64,000 bases of DNA from Torymus aiolomorphi (lineage: Eukaryota > Arthropoda > Insecta > Hymenoptera > Torymidae): assembly GCA_036365515.1 (NCBI GenBank), contig CM070876.1, positions 119,276,810 through 119,340,809 on the forward strand. Reading direction: 5' to 3'. Positions 25,451 to 38,270 of this stretch are shown piece after piece; position 1 is the stretch's first letter; each line of letters starts with the position of its first letter. The notes below the pieces were generated by a model, which saw only the letters and a list, made by a program, of their open reading frames with translations, was not told the DNA's origin and did not search any database. Made by a program: the position numbers and the translations under genes.

Positions 25451-26885
25451 CGGGCGCTCAAGCGCCGCGGGTCAGGAAATTTCAGCAGCCAATCAGAGCG
25501 CGCGGTTGGTCTAAAATAGGATGCGAAAGTTTCTCTTTCGGTCCGGAGATGCGGGCCGGAAGTACGTACTTTCGGGTGGGCGAGTAAGAAAAATATTATT
25601 TATATCTTTGAATTTGAAGTACTGCATTAAATGCGATGCGCGGGCGCAGCGCTCATAAATACAATGATGAAATTAATATAATTTAGAGTTCTTAATTCCA
25701 TATTTTTATGAAGTTTTATTAAAAAAAATCTTAGTAAACTATGTGTATTGATTTTATTAAAATATTTTGATTTCATTTAACAAATAAAATCGACATTTTT
25801 TACAGAAATTTTTCGGTTGAAACGCTGAAATAATTATTTAAACTAAATTATAGATAATTATTATAAAGTAGCTTCATAGAATATTATTCTCTCTTCAAAA
25901 TGCGAGGTTGAAAGTTGAAAAATTTTCGTTAGAACCGGAGATACAAGCAAAAGAGTGGCCGCGCTTAGCTACAACGGGACTTTTTTGCACTCAATTTGCG
26001 ATACCTTTTTTTTTAATTAAGTTTTCTTAAAAATTCAAAATCTAGCGTATTTGTAAATGAAAAACAGACAACTTTGCAATAGAAAAATTTTGAGAAAATT
26101 AGTGCAAATAGTGAAGAAAGTCTTATAAACAAATGAAATTGACATTTTTTACTGAAATTTTTAATTAAAAACGTTTAAATAATTATGTAAACTAAATTAT
26201 AGATAATAATTATGAAGTGGCTTAATAGAATATTATTCTCTCTTCAAAATGCGAGGTTGAAAGTTGAAAAACTTTTGTTAGAACCGGAGATACAAGCGAA
26301 AGAGTGGCCGCGCGAAGATACATCAGGACTTTTTTGCACTAAATTTGCTATAACTTTTTTTCTAATTAAATTTTCTTAAAAATTCAAAATCGAACATATT
26401 TCTGAATTAAAAACCAACAATTTTGCAAAAGCAAAATTTTGATATCTATCAAAGAATTAAAGAAATAACGATTTAAACAATTAAATTGTTAATAACAATT
26501 TATCTGACCATTTTCAGGACTTCTACCCCCAAAATTCGTAATCAGGATGAAAAAATACATATAAAAACCTTGAGTAGAGCAATGGCACTCATTCGGCTAC
26601 GAAATCATAGCCTGCGCCTGGACTAGCACCTTTATTTTGAGTTTTGAAATTTTATTTGCCCAATGTTTCTCTTTCAAACGAACAATAAAAAATACAGTCA
26701 CTGATACCAACTTAAATTTAGATGAAAAAAACATTCTCTCGAGTTAGCACCTTTCTTGCCCGGGCTCGGAGTTAGCTCCTTTTCCAAACGGCTTTTGAGT
26801 TAGCTCCTTTTCGAAACTGCTTTTGAGTTAGCTCTTTTTCTCAACGACTTTTAGTTAGCTCCTTTTTATTTAGAGGCAACGATTT

Positions 26886-27379
26886 ATTCACTTAAAATCT
26901 GTTGACAATAATATCGGAGGACTCGTAGTAGCCCTTGCAACGTATTTAGGATAATTTCTCCCTTTGTCGCTGGAGAAGGACAGAATATGTGGCTGAGTTT
27001 GCGCGAAGATTAATTTACGTGAGGTCGCACCTCGTCTTTTATTCCACAAAAAGATTGAAAGTTATTCAATAATTAATAATAATAAAAGAAAATTTACAAA
27101 GATTATTTCACCGCATTTGAAAAATGCTGAGTACAGGTGTCCTTCGTTACGATGACCCGATACGCTGAGGCGAGGCCGCCGTATGCCGAAATCGTATACA
27201 TGCGTTTGACTCCCGAAAATCAGTGACGTAACGTGCATTATTTAAATTCTTTTAATAATGCGTCACAAGACGTAACACTAGAAAACATTATGGTTCCCTC
27301 AACCTTTAGAGAACCGCAAAGCCAGTAAAGCGGCTCAACTTGTGATCGACACTTCAAACATGGTTAATCTATAATATAT
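26886..27379. other. Spacer without recognised features
   Basis: No coding, RNA or repeat structure recognised. Confidence 0.4.
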
Positions 27380-27479
27380 TATAGAGGTATCTTGTAATGC
27401 ATTGAGCTACCTTTTTTATGCATTTTCTTAGAACGATCATGTACCCGAATACCTAAAGGTAAAGTTAGGCATAAATTAA

Positions 27480-27640
27480 GAATGTAACGTTCCACGGGAG
27501 GTTTTGTTTTTTTGCTTCCTCCTAGAGTAAGCTTTGTGATCGTGAAAAAAAATGTTTTCAAGATAACATGTTGGAAAGAGTTTTGAGTCATTTGGAGTCA
27601 AAATATACTATTGCTGAAAAATGTGTGTGCGCGTGCGCGC

Positions 27641-27738
<98 letters not shown>

Positions 27739-27780
27739 CGCTGCAACTTTTTCAATTTTTAACCAACCGTTTTTGAACAG
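27480..27780 (+). repeat. Fragment of the TG-microsatellite-bearing repeat
   Basis: GCTTCCTCCTAGAGTAAGC, TTTGTGATCGTG and a CTGAAAAATGTGTGTG leader precede a (CG)n/(TG)n tract at 27,625-27,737, the same order as at 31,497-31,826. Sequence after the microsatellite differs. Confidence 0.65.
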
Positions 27781-29355
27781 TTCTTAAATTTTTTTTTTCA
27801 AGATTTTGGAAAATAATAATATTATGTAGTTTTTCGGTTAATTTTATAACGTTGCATTTGCTAATAGAGTCTAAACAATGAATAACTAAGACTCGAGCAA
27901 ATATTTCGCTACTATTTCCTCCGTCGTACTATACTTACGGACCCGCGCCACGACTTGCGACTATTATCTCGATGAGGGAGTAGTCATGAATCAGCAGTAA
28001 CCATCGCCGAACTCCAATAACTCCGACTCGAGAACCAACAATGCTCACGAAATGGCGTAGGGCCGCGGTTTGAAGAGGCCAGTAGCTGGCTTACGTAACT
28101 TGAAACTCGCGAAATAACGATAGGACAAGCACACAATTTTAACACTCGCAAATGAATAAGTCGGGATAAGGATTAATCAAAATTTTATTTAACGCCCGGC
28201 GATTGCCGTCGCTCCTCGTTCAGTTCTCCTGGTCTGCACCCGGAACACCGAATCCTCGATGAACCCCGCGCTGATCCCCCGCGAACACTAGCCTGGAGTG
28301 ATCCGCCTACCGGCGCCCGGAACCGCGGGTAACTCGACCGCGGCCTCGACCCCAACACAAACCCCTCCTGAGAGCCGTCACCACACGAATACCCTTAACA
28401 CTTACTTCAAATATTCAACTCGGCGTCGAACCTCTGAGGGAACTATTCCTATACGTCCAAGTCACTTGTACGATGGCCGGGATCAGAGAGCAACCGCTCG
28501 GCTTCCTATTGGACCATCACCTCGGTCGTGTCCCTTTTCTCCCTTGTGTTCGCTTCCCATTGGCCCTTTTTCTCCTCTTAGGGCCCATCGCTGGTCTTTT
28601 CCATGACTCGCATATTATTATAACAGCGACAGGTCCAAAGCGGCGCATGCGTGCCTAATTCCGTGCGCGCCCACCTCGAAACCTCGACCCTTGACCCCTC
28701 CGTACGCGTATGACTCGATTCATCCGTGAGTTTCCTTCTGTCACGCCCATTTTGCCCTATCAATACGCGCGCTGCCCCTGACGGTCGCGAGTGCCGTCAC
28801 TAACACGCGGCGATACGCACAAACCCATAAGCGGGCGCGCTACATGAACGCGCTCGCTTTCCTGGGCTCTTCTCCCTCTATACCGGCTCGCGCGGCCCCT
28901 ACTCTCTCTCTCTCTCTCTCTCCCATCTCTGTAGTCTGCGCGAACACGGTAGTAGCCGCGCTCTCCTACTCTCGCCGCCTCGCGCTTCCACTCTCTCTCT
29001 CCTGCGCGCGCGACGGTGCGCGAGCTCATTTCTCACCGACCATGCTCGCGTTCGCCTCGCGCTCTCGTGTCTCTCGTCCCGCGATCCCCTCTCCCTGTAG
29101 CGCGTGCTCTCGCGGCCGTTCCTCGTGTCCACCTGTCTCCCAGTGCTTGCGCTCGCTCTCGCTCCCTTCTCTCGCGCTTTCTCTCGATCCGCTCTCTCTG
29201 TACTCGTGCACTCTGCCGCGAACGCTCGCCCGGGGCGGCAAGTGTGTGTAAGTATGTGTATCGGTGCATGAAGTTTCAGTGTTCGACGCGGCAATAGTGC
29301 GCGCCACCGGAACGTCGTCTGCTACCCGACTGGTAGCTCGCGCTCTCGACCCCGC
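27781..29355. other. GC-rich region with (CT)n, unassigned
   Basis: From about 27,900 the sequence becomes GC-rich, with a (CT)n run at 28,901-28,922 and many CpGs to 29,355. It continues after the TTAA element at 31,420-31,495. It could be a promoter or leader region of a host gene or retroelement. No open frame shows a recognisable protein. Confidence 0.35.
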
Positions 29356-29359
29356 TTAA

Positions 29360-31415
29360 GGCGGTCTTACACCTAGTGGCTTCTGAGGTCAAAATGAGCT
29401 ATAAAAAAAAGAAAAATGTAGTTTAAACAAACTACAATATATATATATATATATATATACTATAAATATACATTATTTCTGATAATATGGCCCAAGACTT
29501 AATCTGTAGACCAATTTTACTTAGAGGTATAGCATTTTCAATTTTTTTCAATTGGCGTAACTTAAAAACTATTCCATTGATTTTCATGGGAGAGGAACTA
29601 AATTACTTGAAATTCATGCAGTTATGGCAGGAGTTGGAAAAATAAAACTTCTGAAAATTAATATTTTTTTTTATGGAAAAAACTGCTTTAAATTCATGAA
29701 TTTTATGAATTTTTATGTTTTTTTGTGAATTTTACCATTTTAAAATTATCATATTTCCAACTCTTTCTGCCATAGATGAATAAATTTCAAGTAATTTAGG
29801 CCCTCTCCAATAAAAATCAATGGAATAGTTTTTTTTTAAAGTAACGCCAAACTTTAAAAAATGACATTTTGAGAAATAAGCCTACAAAGAAAAATACCAT
29901 AAAACTTCAAAAACAACCAGCCATTAGGTTCCCAATTTTTTTCCCTTCATGAAACTCAGTTTCCTGTACACCTAAGATATGTTCTTCTATATAAATATGT
30001 TGAAACAGAAGCTCTGGCACCTTGCATGCATCCGTTCCTTTAAAAGTTGTTGCTAATCTAACGGCATGCGTTCCATTCAAAGTTATTGCTAACAATCTGT
30101 CCTTCGCTTTTGTACTTTTGATTCATCCACTGTTGAGTCACTTTTTAACACATTGTACTGAGTTATATTATTATTTATTATACTAAGATTAATGTAGAAT
30201 ATGCAGCAGGTCTTATGAAATATGAAATCCTAATCGCAACTTAAGAAGCCATCACTGTTATGGCCAAAAGTACATACATACATAAAAGCCTATAAGCCCA
30301 TTTTGTCAATGATCACTTGATTACGCATATTGTATATTAAATATATCTTGAATTCAAGTCTGTATTATATATTTCTTGTGTGCTAAGCAGGCTGTCGCTT
30401 TTCTGCGTAGATACATCTTGACACTTATTGTAATTCACAACTCTTCTGAATTGAATTATATCGTATAGTAAGCTAAACCCAATTATTTCACTTTCATCTT
30501 TTTTAGAAAAAAGATGTATTTATTTTTATCCGTAAAGAATTATTACAGCTTCTTCCTTCGAATTCTTAACTAAATCAACTTGTTTTTCTGTATTAACTTT
30601 CATACAGCAATCTCATGCATCTTGAACTGAAGCTATAATTTCCAAATTTAAACAAAACTGTCACTGCACGCTTGTATTATAATCACAATTATAAATACTT
30701 CTACATATATATCTTCACTTATAATTCATTAAATTTTCAGTCCTAAATTCACTTATGAATACAAATAATGAAACATTATGAAAAAAGTCTTTCTATTTGC
30801 GGAAGCCAAAACTCTGCAAAACAAACTGTTGAAATCACATAGTTATGTGTCTCTGCTCATTTGAGCTTTTGAGCTGTCACCTGTACGGCTGTGCCACTGT
30901 GTTTACACTGGCATTAGTTATTTATATATATAGGTATAGGTACAAAATGGAGTATTAATATAGTGAATTGCTGTCGAATTTCGGTCACGGAATGGTCACT
31001 TTACTAGAAGCAGAAGTGGGAAATGGCCACAAGACGATTCCACTGGATTTCGAATTCCACAATATGGTTTATTTAATTTTTATAATAAATACTGTATGTG
31101 AATTTAAATCTTTTTTTTATCCTTATATAAGGATATATATAAGTATATACTTATATAAATAATGTTTTTTGATATTTTATAACATATTTAAGTAAATAAC
31201 GTTTTCCTATCAGAAGTCTATAAAAAAGGCAAAAAACAAGAAAATCAATTTTCTCCTCATTTTAAAGATAGTAAGCTCTTTCAGCGGTTTATTTAAAATT
31301 TTTTTAATTATTGATCCAAACTATAGTTTTTTTAGGTTCGAAATAATATATATAATCAAAAAATTCAATAAAAAAAAATTTGATTTTTTCAAAAATTTTT
31401 AGGTGTAAGACCGCC
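29360..31415. mobile_element. TTAA-flanked 2.06-kb element, copy 1
   Basis: TTAA at 29,356-29,359 and 31,416-31,419 flanks the inverted ends GGCGGTCTTACACCTA and TAGGTGTAAGACCGCC. The interior is AT-rich. It includes a short foldback around TGGAATAGTTTTT (29,565 and 29,820) and two open stretches conserved in copy 2 (minus 30,095-29,907 and plus 30,968-31,162). The TTAA target suggests piggyBac-type mobilisation. No transposase is recognised. Confidence 0.85.
29907..30095 (-). CDS. Unidentified 62-codon frame in TTAA element copy 1
   Basis: The frame ends ...EFHEGKKIGNLMAGCF and includes VPELLFQHIYIEEHILGVQE. Copy 2 (39,007-38,819) keeps the same frame with four amino-acid changes and no synonymous constraint obvious by eye. 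I do not recognise the family. It may be a captured exon or transposase remnant rather than a functional gene. Confidence 0.25.
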   Translation of the reverse strand: MLAITLNGTHAVRLATTFKGTDACKVPELLFQHIYIEEHILGVQETEFHEGKKIGNLMAGCF

Positions 31416-31496
31416 TTAAGGTCTTGCTCGACCTCCTAGTGTGGATCCCGTCCATTCTCGCGTCTGCTACTTGCTACTTGTGACCCTGCCATAATT

Positions 31497-32610
<1,114 letters not shown>

Positions 32611-32669
32611 TATCTCCTATCTTCAAAAAATGGTGGATTAGTTATGATATCAATTTATTAGTGGTTTGG

Positions 32670-33274
32670 TTGGTGGGTGTAACGGGTTGCTAGGTCACAA
32701 AAAGAAAAGTGGGGTAGTTTCGATAAAATCACAGCGCTCACCGCGCGCTTCGATAATACTAGTGATGTTATTTATGTATATATGTATATATTATGTTAAA
32801 TCTGGAACATTCTTGCCGGTTGATATAAATAAATAAATTAATGAATAAATTTGAAAATTAATACTTTGTAACGCGTGCGCGAGATAGGTAATTCGAGATT
32901 CGAATTACCCGCGCCGAGCAGGCATGCTCACCGGAGGCGCGAGCGCGCGAGCATCCTGACCTGATTAGAACGGTCTCACGACGCGTAATATGCCCGTCGC
33001 GTACCTGCGAAGCTGCCACGGCTTTATGCGAGTCACGGCAGCCATCTTCGTGTCCGCCATCGCGCCGAAAGCATCTCCTCCGTGTCTCTTGTAAGTTACC
33101 TCGTCCGCGCCGTCCTATCTGTTTTAGGATTACCGCGAGAGTACTGGAGGCGCCGATATAGTGTGTACGTGCGAAAGAGAGACAGAGAGAGAGCTATCCC
33201 GAGCCGCGTGAGCAGCACGAGACTGTGAGCGAGGAGCCGGCAGCCAACCCGCCTGCCGACCCAATACAGCGAGC

Positions 33275-33305
<31 letters not shown>

Positions 33306-33958
33306 CGCAACTGCTGTGCGAGCGACAGAGAGCAAGAGAGAGCCGAGTGCACCGGCTGCTCCTTTCTAACGTAAGTTTTCTACTCTCCTCTCGCGGGTTT
33401 ATTGTAAAGGCTCGCACGGAAATCGCCCCGTGCAAGCTTTCTGTGCCATGTACGTGCGGGTGTGTGTCAGCCCGCCGTACTTAAAACCGCGCGCGATATT
33501 AGCAGCTTTGCCGCGCGCCGTATCGTTCGCGCGTTTGAATCTTAACGGTCGCGCGCGAACTAACTAATATTTGTTCTAATCAGCACGTGCGGTGTGCTTG
33601 TAGTTATTAGAGATTTGAATGTACTGTGATATCTAGTTACTCGCTGCGTTGTTCATTACAACCTGTCCTTCTCCCGGATACCGCCGCCTCCGCGGGAAAA
33701 CGACTCCGCCGGTCGTTTTCATATCTGAGCATAGCGGCCGTGCGCTTTACTCTTCGAGCGCGCGCTTTTCACTCAGCGATCCAATTAGTTGGAAAGCGAA
33801 GTTCGTCTGCGATCTTCGCATTGTTTTCGGGATCCCAGGAGCAGATCCCCGGGCAAGTCAATTTAGTCTGACACCCGCGGCACCGTGTTCTAGGGCATCG
33901 CTGGCTTGTGGCTTGTTGGGATTTTCCCCCACTAGCCATCCCATTAGAACTTTTTAAT
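32670..33958 (+). other. Possible LTR/leader region starting TGTAACGGGTTGC
   Basis: A purine stretch (GGTTGGTGGG) precedes TGTAACGGGTTGC at 32,677, resembling the polypurine tract and LTR start seen at 3,659-3,681. The following 1.3 kb becomes GC-rich with (GA)n at 33,277-33,303, splice-donor-like TTGTAAGTTACC (33,090) and AACGTAAGTTTTC (33,368), and ends near CCCCCACTAGCC. An LTR retrotransposon terminus is plausible; a host promoter/5' exon is the alternative. Confidence 0.35.
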
Positions 33959-34429
33959 CTTCAAAATAAATTTAATTATAATTATGGCATAATTTGTTTC
34001 AAAAATTATAAATTTTGTTATTAAAAATTAATTAAAGGAATCACAAAATTAAGTTTGAGGAAGCAACGGGCCAATGAATTGGCAGCGGTTTTTTTTTTTG
34101 TACCGATTTTTGACTTTTTGAAAAACTATTTTTCATTTTTTTAATGATAGGATTGAGATATTTGAATCTGACCAACACCAGTTCAAAGAGTATAAACATA
34201 CCTATATTTTCCAAAAAAAATTTTACATTATCTATTACAGTTCTTTTGTTTTTAACAAAAACGTGTTTTTTTTTTTTTTTTTTAAGGTTATAACTCAAAA
34301 ACTAAATTGTAAAATGTTTTCAAAAAAATTATGACTTTTAAATATTTATTAATTATTATTATGAATAGAATAATATGACTATCAAAAAATTATTAATTAA
34401 TAATGATTAATTTTTTTTTAAATATATCA
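33959..34429. repeat. Fragments of dispersed repeats
   Basis: 33,995-34,085 is the inverted match of 13,980-14,080. 34,090-34,290 resembles the A/T-rich half of the TG-microsatellite repeat (GATAGGATTGAGATATTTGA, CAGTTCTTTTGTTTTTAAC). Confidence 0.6.
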
Positions 34430-37400
34430 AATTCAAAATTATTTGGAACTATTTGAATCTGCGTTTGAAACTGTTTGAAACTATTACAAACTATATATCT
34501 GTATAATCTTTAGAATAATAATAATCCTTAAAAATTATATTTACGTTTTATTTTATGAAAAGGGATTCTACGAATAAATAATAAATTTTTGTGATTTTTA
34601 TTTAACAAACATTGTTTAATGTACTTTCACTCTTAAAAAGTTATGAAATCAGCCCTCTAAAAGAATTTTTTTACAAAAGTAGAAGTTAGACAATTATACC
34701 AACACAATGTAATTATTATTAATTCTTTATCTAATAATCAACTTAACTTTTGCAAACTAGGTATATAAAAATCTTTCCAAAATTTGTTTATGAAAACAAA
34801 TGATTTTTTTAACAATAATTATTTTGAAAGATCTGCAGAATCTATGGAAAATGTTTCTTTTAAAAAGAAAGTCTTGACATCTTTTTCTCGAAAATATATT
34901 TGATTTATCATTTATCTAAAATTAATTTAAAGTAGAAATCAGAAAATTTCTACGAAAGTATAAAATAAAGCAAGTATGAGATTTTCCTGGAATCTATAAG
35001 AATTAAAAGAATCATTTTCATATGACTTTAACTTCCTTCCCTTTCTGCCATCCCCGCTCTCTCTCTCTCTTCCCTCAACATGTGTCAAGCTCTGTACCAA
35101 GAACTTTAATGGGAGCCTAAATATTTTTTTAAAACAATCAATAAAACAAATAGTATTGTTAATAAAACTTTCTACGAAAGTGTAAAACAAGGCAAGTATG
35201 AGTTTTTTTTTGTATAATTTATAAAATAATAATCTTTATGATTTTGTAAAAAAATCAAATAAATACTAGAGAAAAAGTCTTTTACTTTTTCGAGCCAATA
35301 TATGCTCAACAAATTGTATTTAAGTACATTCACATTGTTCACAGCTACAAATTAAACAATCGAAAGTTGTGATATCAATTATCGATAGTCAACTAATACA
35401 AACAACTCTACAAAATAACTGTATAATGACTGTTCTCAGAAATGTATTCAAATTTGTTCATTCTTCTATACAAATTAAACACAAGAAAGTACTGAAATCA
35501 ATTTATTGTAGTCAAGTATCCGTAAGTTACCTTGACTGACATAATAGAACGCTTTGTACCTCGGGTGTAAAATTACAGTTTACGTCCACGTTGTGATAAT
35601 GAGCTCGAGCACTATCGTAAAGCTGGCTTCAGGGATTATTTATCACATAAGAGTTTAAAATCTTACACCCGTCGTACGAACATGATTTTTGTCGTCGTGC
35701 GAGCGTAATGTATCTTCATAAAACTTTTTTCTTGTAAACGTATTGTGGACCCTTTACGAAATGATCGTACATAGTTACCATTTTCCCTTATTCTTTCTCA
35801 ATTTTGATCTTTCTATATTATAACATTACGCATCTTGGGAGGACAGGAGAAGTCTAGAGCTGCTCTATAGCAAGGGTGGTCCTCCCATACATACTTGGCG
35901 GGCCCGACAGTGTACAGTTTACAGCTGGACTATTTCCATAAATGTAGAATACTAAATTTTTGCATAAATTTATTAACAATGTTTATATGAATCCACTATA
36001 AATAATTACGTTTGCTCTAATTTTTAATTGATTCCGGTTGAGTACAATATTCCTACATGTACTGAGTGCATAATCATGATTTACTTTTATTACCCAATTT
36101 TTTTTTCCTTTTATCAGTCTTTTTTTAAACGCCAAAAAATCTATATTGAAAAGGACTTTACACTTTACTATCCATTTTATAAGTAACCTCTTGTATCATT
36201 TTGCACTACCTATTTAAAAACAGTGATCGAATCATGGATCACTATTTAATATCTAGAAGCAATCCATGCATACTTTTTATCTGATCTTTAAACATATGAA
36301 TATTTACATGAACATGATCATGTCCTATAAACCTTAAACTGCAAACCGTCGGGCCCGCCAAGTATGTATGGGAGGACCACCCCTGCTATAGAGCAGCTCT
36401 ACTTCTCTTGTCCTCCCAAGATGCGTAATGTTATACTATAGAAAGTTCAAAATTGAGAAAGAATAAGGGAAAATAGGGATGGTAACTATGTACCATCGTT
36501 CCATAAACGGCCCATAATATGTTTACAAGCAAAAGGTACATTGCGCTCGCACGACGACGATTTGACGCTCTTATGTGATAAATAATCCCTGAAGCCAACT
36601 TTGCTATAGCGCTCGAGCTCATTATCATAACGTGGACATAAAATGTTATTTTACACCTGAGGTACGAAACGTTCTATTATGTCAGTCAAGTTAACTTACG
36701 GATACTTGACTATAATAAATTGATTTCAGTACTTTCTTGTGTTTAATTTGTATAGAAGAATGAACAAATTAGAATACCTTTCTGAGAACAGTCATTACAC
36801 AGTTATTTTGCAGAGTTCTTTGCATTACTTGACTATCGATAATTGATATCACAATTTTAGATTGTTTGATTTGCAGCTGTGAACAAAATGAATGTACTTA
36901 ACCCTTTGACAGGCAGATTTTTCCCTGTAAAAATCGATTTTTTTTCAATTGATTGTTTATACCTACCAAAAAAAACAAGTTGTGGTAATTTTTTGTTATT
37001 GTTGTGTAACTTTGTTATTTAAGTGTATTTTTAAAGACACTTTAAAAGGCGTTTTAACGCCTTTGTCCAGATTCAAACTGTGAAACATTAAAGAAATGAA
37101 AAAACGAATGTTAAATAGGGGGGAAGTATACTTCCCATCACCCCTCAAAGGGTTAAATACAATTTGTTGACCTTTTCGCTAGTATTTATTTGCTTTTTTT
37201 ACAAAATCATAAAGACTATGATTTTATCAAGGAGCGCGGTAGCGCTCCGAAGGCAAGTATAGAAGGAGCCTAGGAGCCGACCGTGCTATAAATTATACAG
37301 AAAAAAACTCATATTTTCCTTGTTTTATACTTTCGTAGAAAGTTTTATTAACAATGCTATTTCTTTTACTGATTGTTTTAAAAAAATATTTACGTTCTCA

Positions 37401-38035
37401 TTAATGTTCTTGGTATAGAGCTTGAAACATGTTGAGGGAAAAGGAATTCGAGAGAAAGGGGGAGGGAGGGAGGGAAGTTAAAGTCATATACAAATGATTC
37501 TTTTAATGCTTATGGATTCCAGGAAAATCTTATACTTGCCTTGTTTTATACTTTCGTAGAAAGTTTTCTGATTTCTACTTTAAATTAATTTTAAATGAAT
37601 GATAAATATATTTTCGAGAAAAAGATGTTAAGGCTTTCTTTTTAAAAGAAACATTTTCCATAGATTCTGTAGATCTTTCAAAATAATTATTATTAAAAAA
37701 AATCATTTGTTTTCATAAAAAATTTTTGGAAAGATTTTTATACACCTAGTTTGCAAAAGTTAAGGTGATTGTTAGATAAGGAATTAATAAAAATTACATT
37801 GTGTAGGTATAATTGCCTAATTTTTACTTTTGTAAAAAAATTCTTTTAGAGAACTGATTTCACAACTTTTTTTGAAGTAAAAGTACGTTAAACAATGTTT
37901 GTTAAATAGAAAACACTAATTTTTAAGGATTATTATTATACTATAGATTATACAGATATATAGTTTGTAGTAGTTCCAAACAGTTTCAAACGCAGATTCA
38001 AACAGTTTCAAATAATTTTGAATTTGATATACTTA
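34430..38035. mobile_element. 3.6-kb palindromic (foldback) element
   Basis: The left arm (34,430-35,925) and right arm (36,340-38,035) are inverted copies around a ~410-bp unique centre. Matching points include TTTGAATCTGCGTTTGAAAC with GTTTCAAACGCAGATTCAAA at the outer ends, and GGCGGGCCCGACAGTG with its diverged complement at the inner ends. Outer margins hold tandem GTTTGAAACT words. The right arm has two extra segments, a TTAA MITE (36,902-37,152) and a short CG-rich insertion near 37,215-37,290. Long-hairpin RNA would result if transcribed. No gene recognised. Confidence 0.88.
36902..37152. mobile_element. 251-bp piggyBac-like MITE with demonstrated empty site
   Basis: The ends CCCTTTGACAGGCAG and CACCCCTCAAAGGG are flanked by TTAA on both sides (36,898-36,901 and 37,153-37,156). 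The opposite arm of the palindrome (near 35,320) has a single TTAA in the same context, showing precise insertion with TTAA duplication after the arms duplicated. CCCTTTG ends are typical of piggyBac-derived MITEs. Confidence 0.9.
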
Positions 38036-38266
38036 AAAAAAAATTAATAATTAATTATATTAGTTAATACCTAACTAATAAATATAAATATTTAATCAAT
38101 TAATAAATAATAATAATAAATTTAATTCATAAATATTTAATAGTTATTAAATAATTTAATAACTCACATTAAGTAACCATCAGAGAATGTTACAAACAGT
38201 TATAAACAATTAACACCATCCAAAATCCTACATTTTATAACTATTTTTAACAGTTTATAACTCTTA
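38036..38266. repeat. AT-rich stretch with AACAGTTATAA-like words
   Basis: Repeated GTTACAAACAGTTATAAAC and CAGTTTATAACT words lie between the palindrome and the TTAA element. They continue after that element at 40,327 (CAGTTTTTAACTTTTC), so the element inserted into this array. Confidence 0.55.
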
Positions 38267-38270
38267 TTAA

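Larger units (their letters stand above)
23536..26625. mobile_element. 3.1-kb TIR element with GCA target duplication
   Basis: The ends are TAGTCTAGGCGCAGGTTATG (left) and the complement TAGTCCAGGCGCAGGCTATG (right). Inverted similarity extends roughly 800 bp and includes a repeated module (TTGTATCTCCGGTTCTAACG, AACTTTCAACCTC-CATTTTGAAG, AAATTTAGTGCAAAAAAGTCC) present twice per arm. Flanking GCA at 23,533-23,535 and 26,626-26,628 is a 3-bp duplication, confirmed by the single copy at the paralogous empty site near 11,242. No transposase is evident, so it is non-autonomous. Confidence 0.85.
23240..26885 (-). repeat. Dispersed repeat split by the 3.1-kb element
   Basis: The two flanks (23,240-23,535 and 26,629-26,885) together match 11,090-11,475 in inverted order. 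The right flank contains four tandem GAGTTAGCTCCTTTTC-like words (26,770-26,870), against one in the paralogue. Confidence 0.75.

Noticed and set aside
23240..26880. CRISPR array or prokaryotic hairpin array
   Set aside because: Repeats are few, diverged and part of eukaryotic TIR elements; no regular spacer pattern or cas genes.
28760..29307. Many overlapping Arg/Ser-rich frames in the GC-rich (CT)n region
   Set aside because: Low-complexity CpG- and CT-rich DNA keeps several frames open at once; no domain seen.
29560..29830. miRNA-like precursor in the TTAA element
   Set aside because: The inverted TGGAATAGTTTTT / ATTCCATTGATTTT pairing spans about 270 bp and is AT-rich; a transposon-internal foldback is the simpler explanation.
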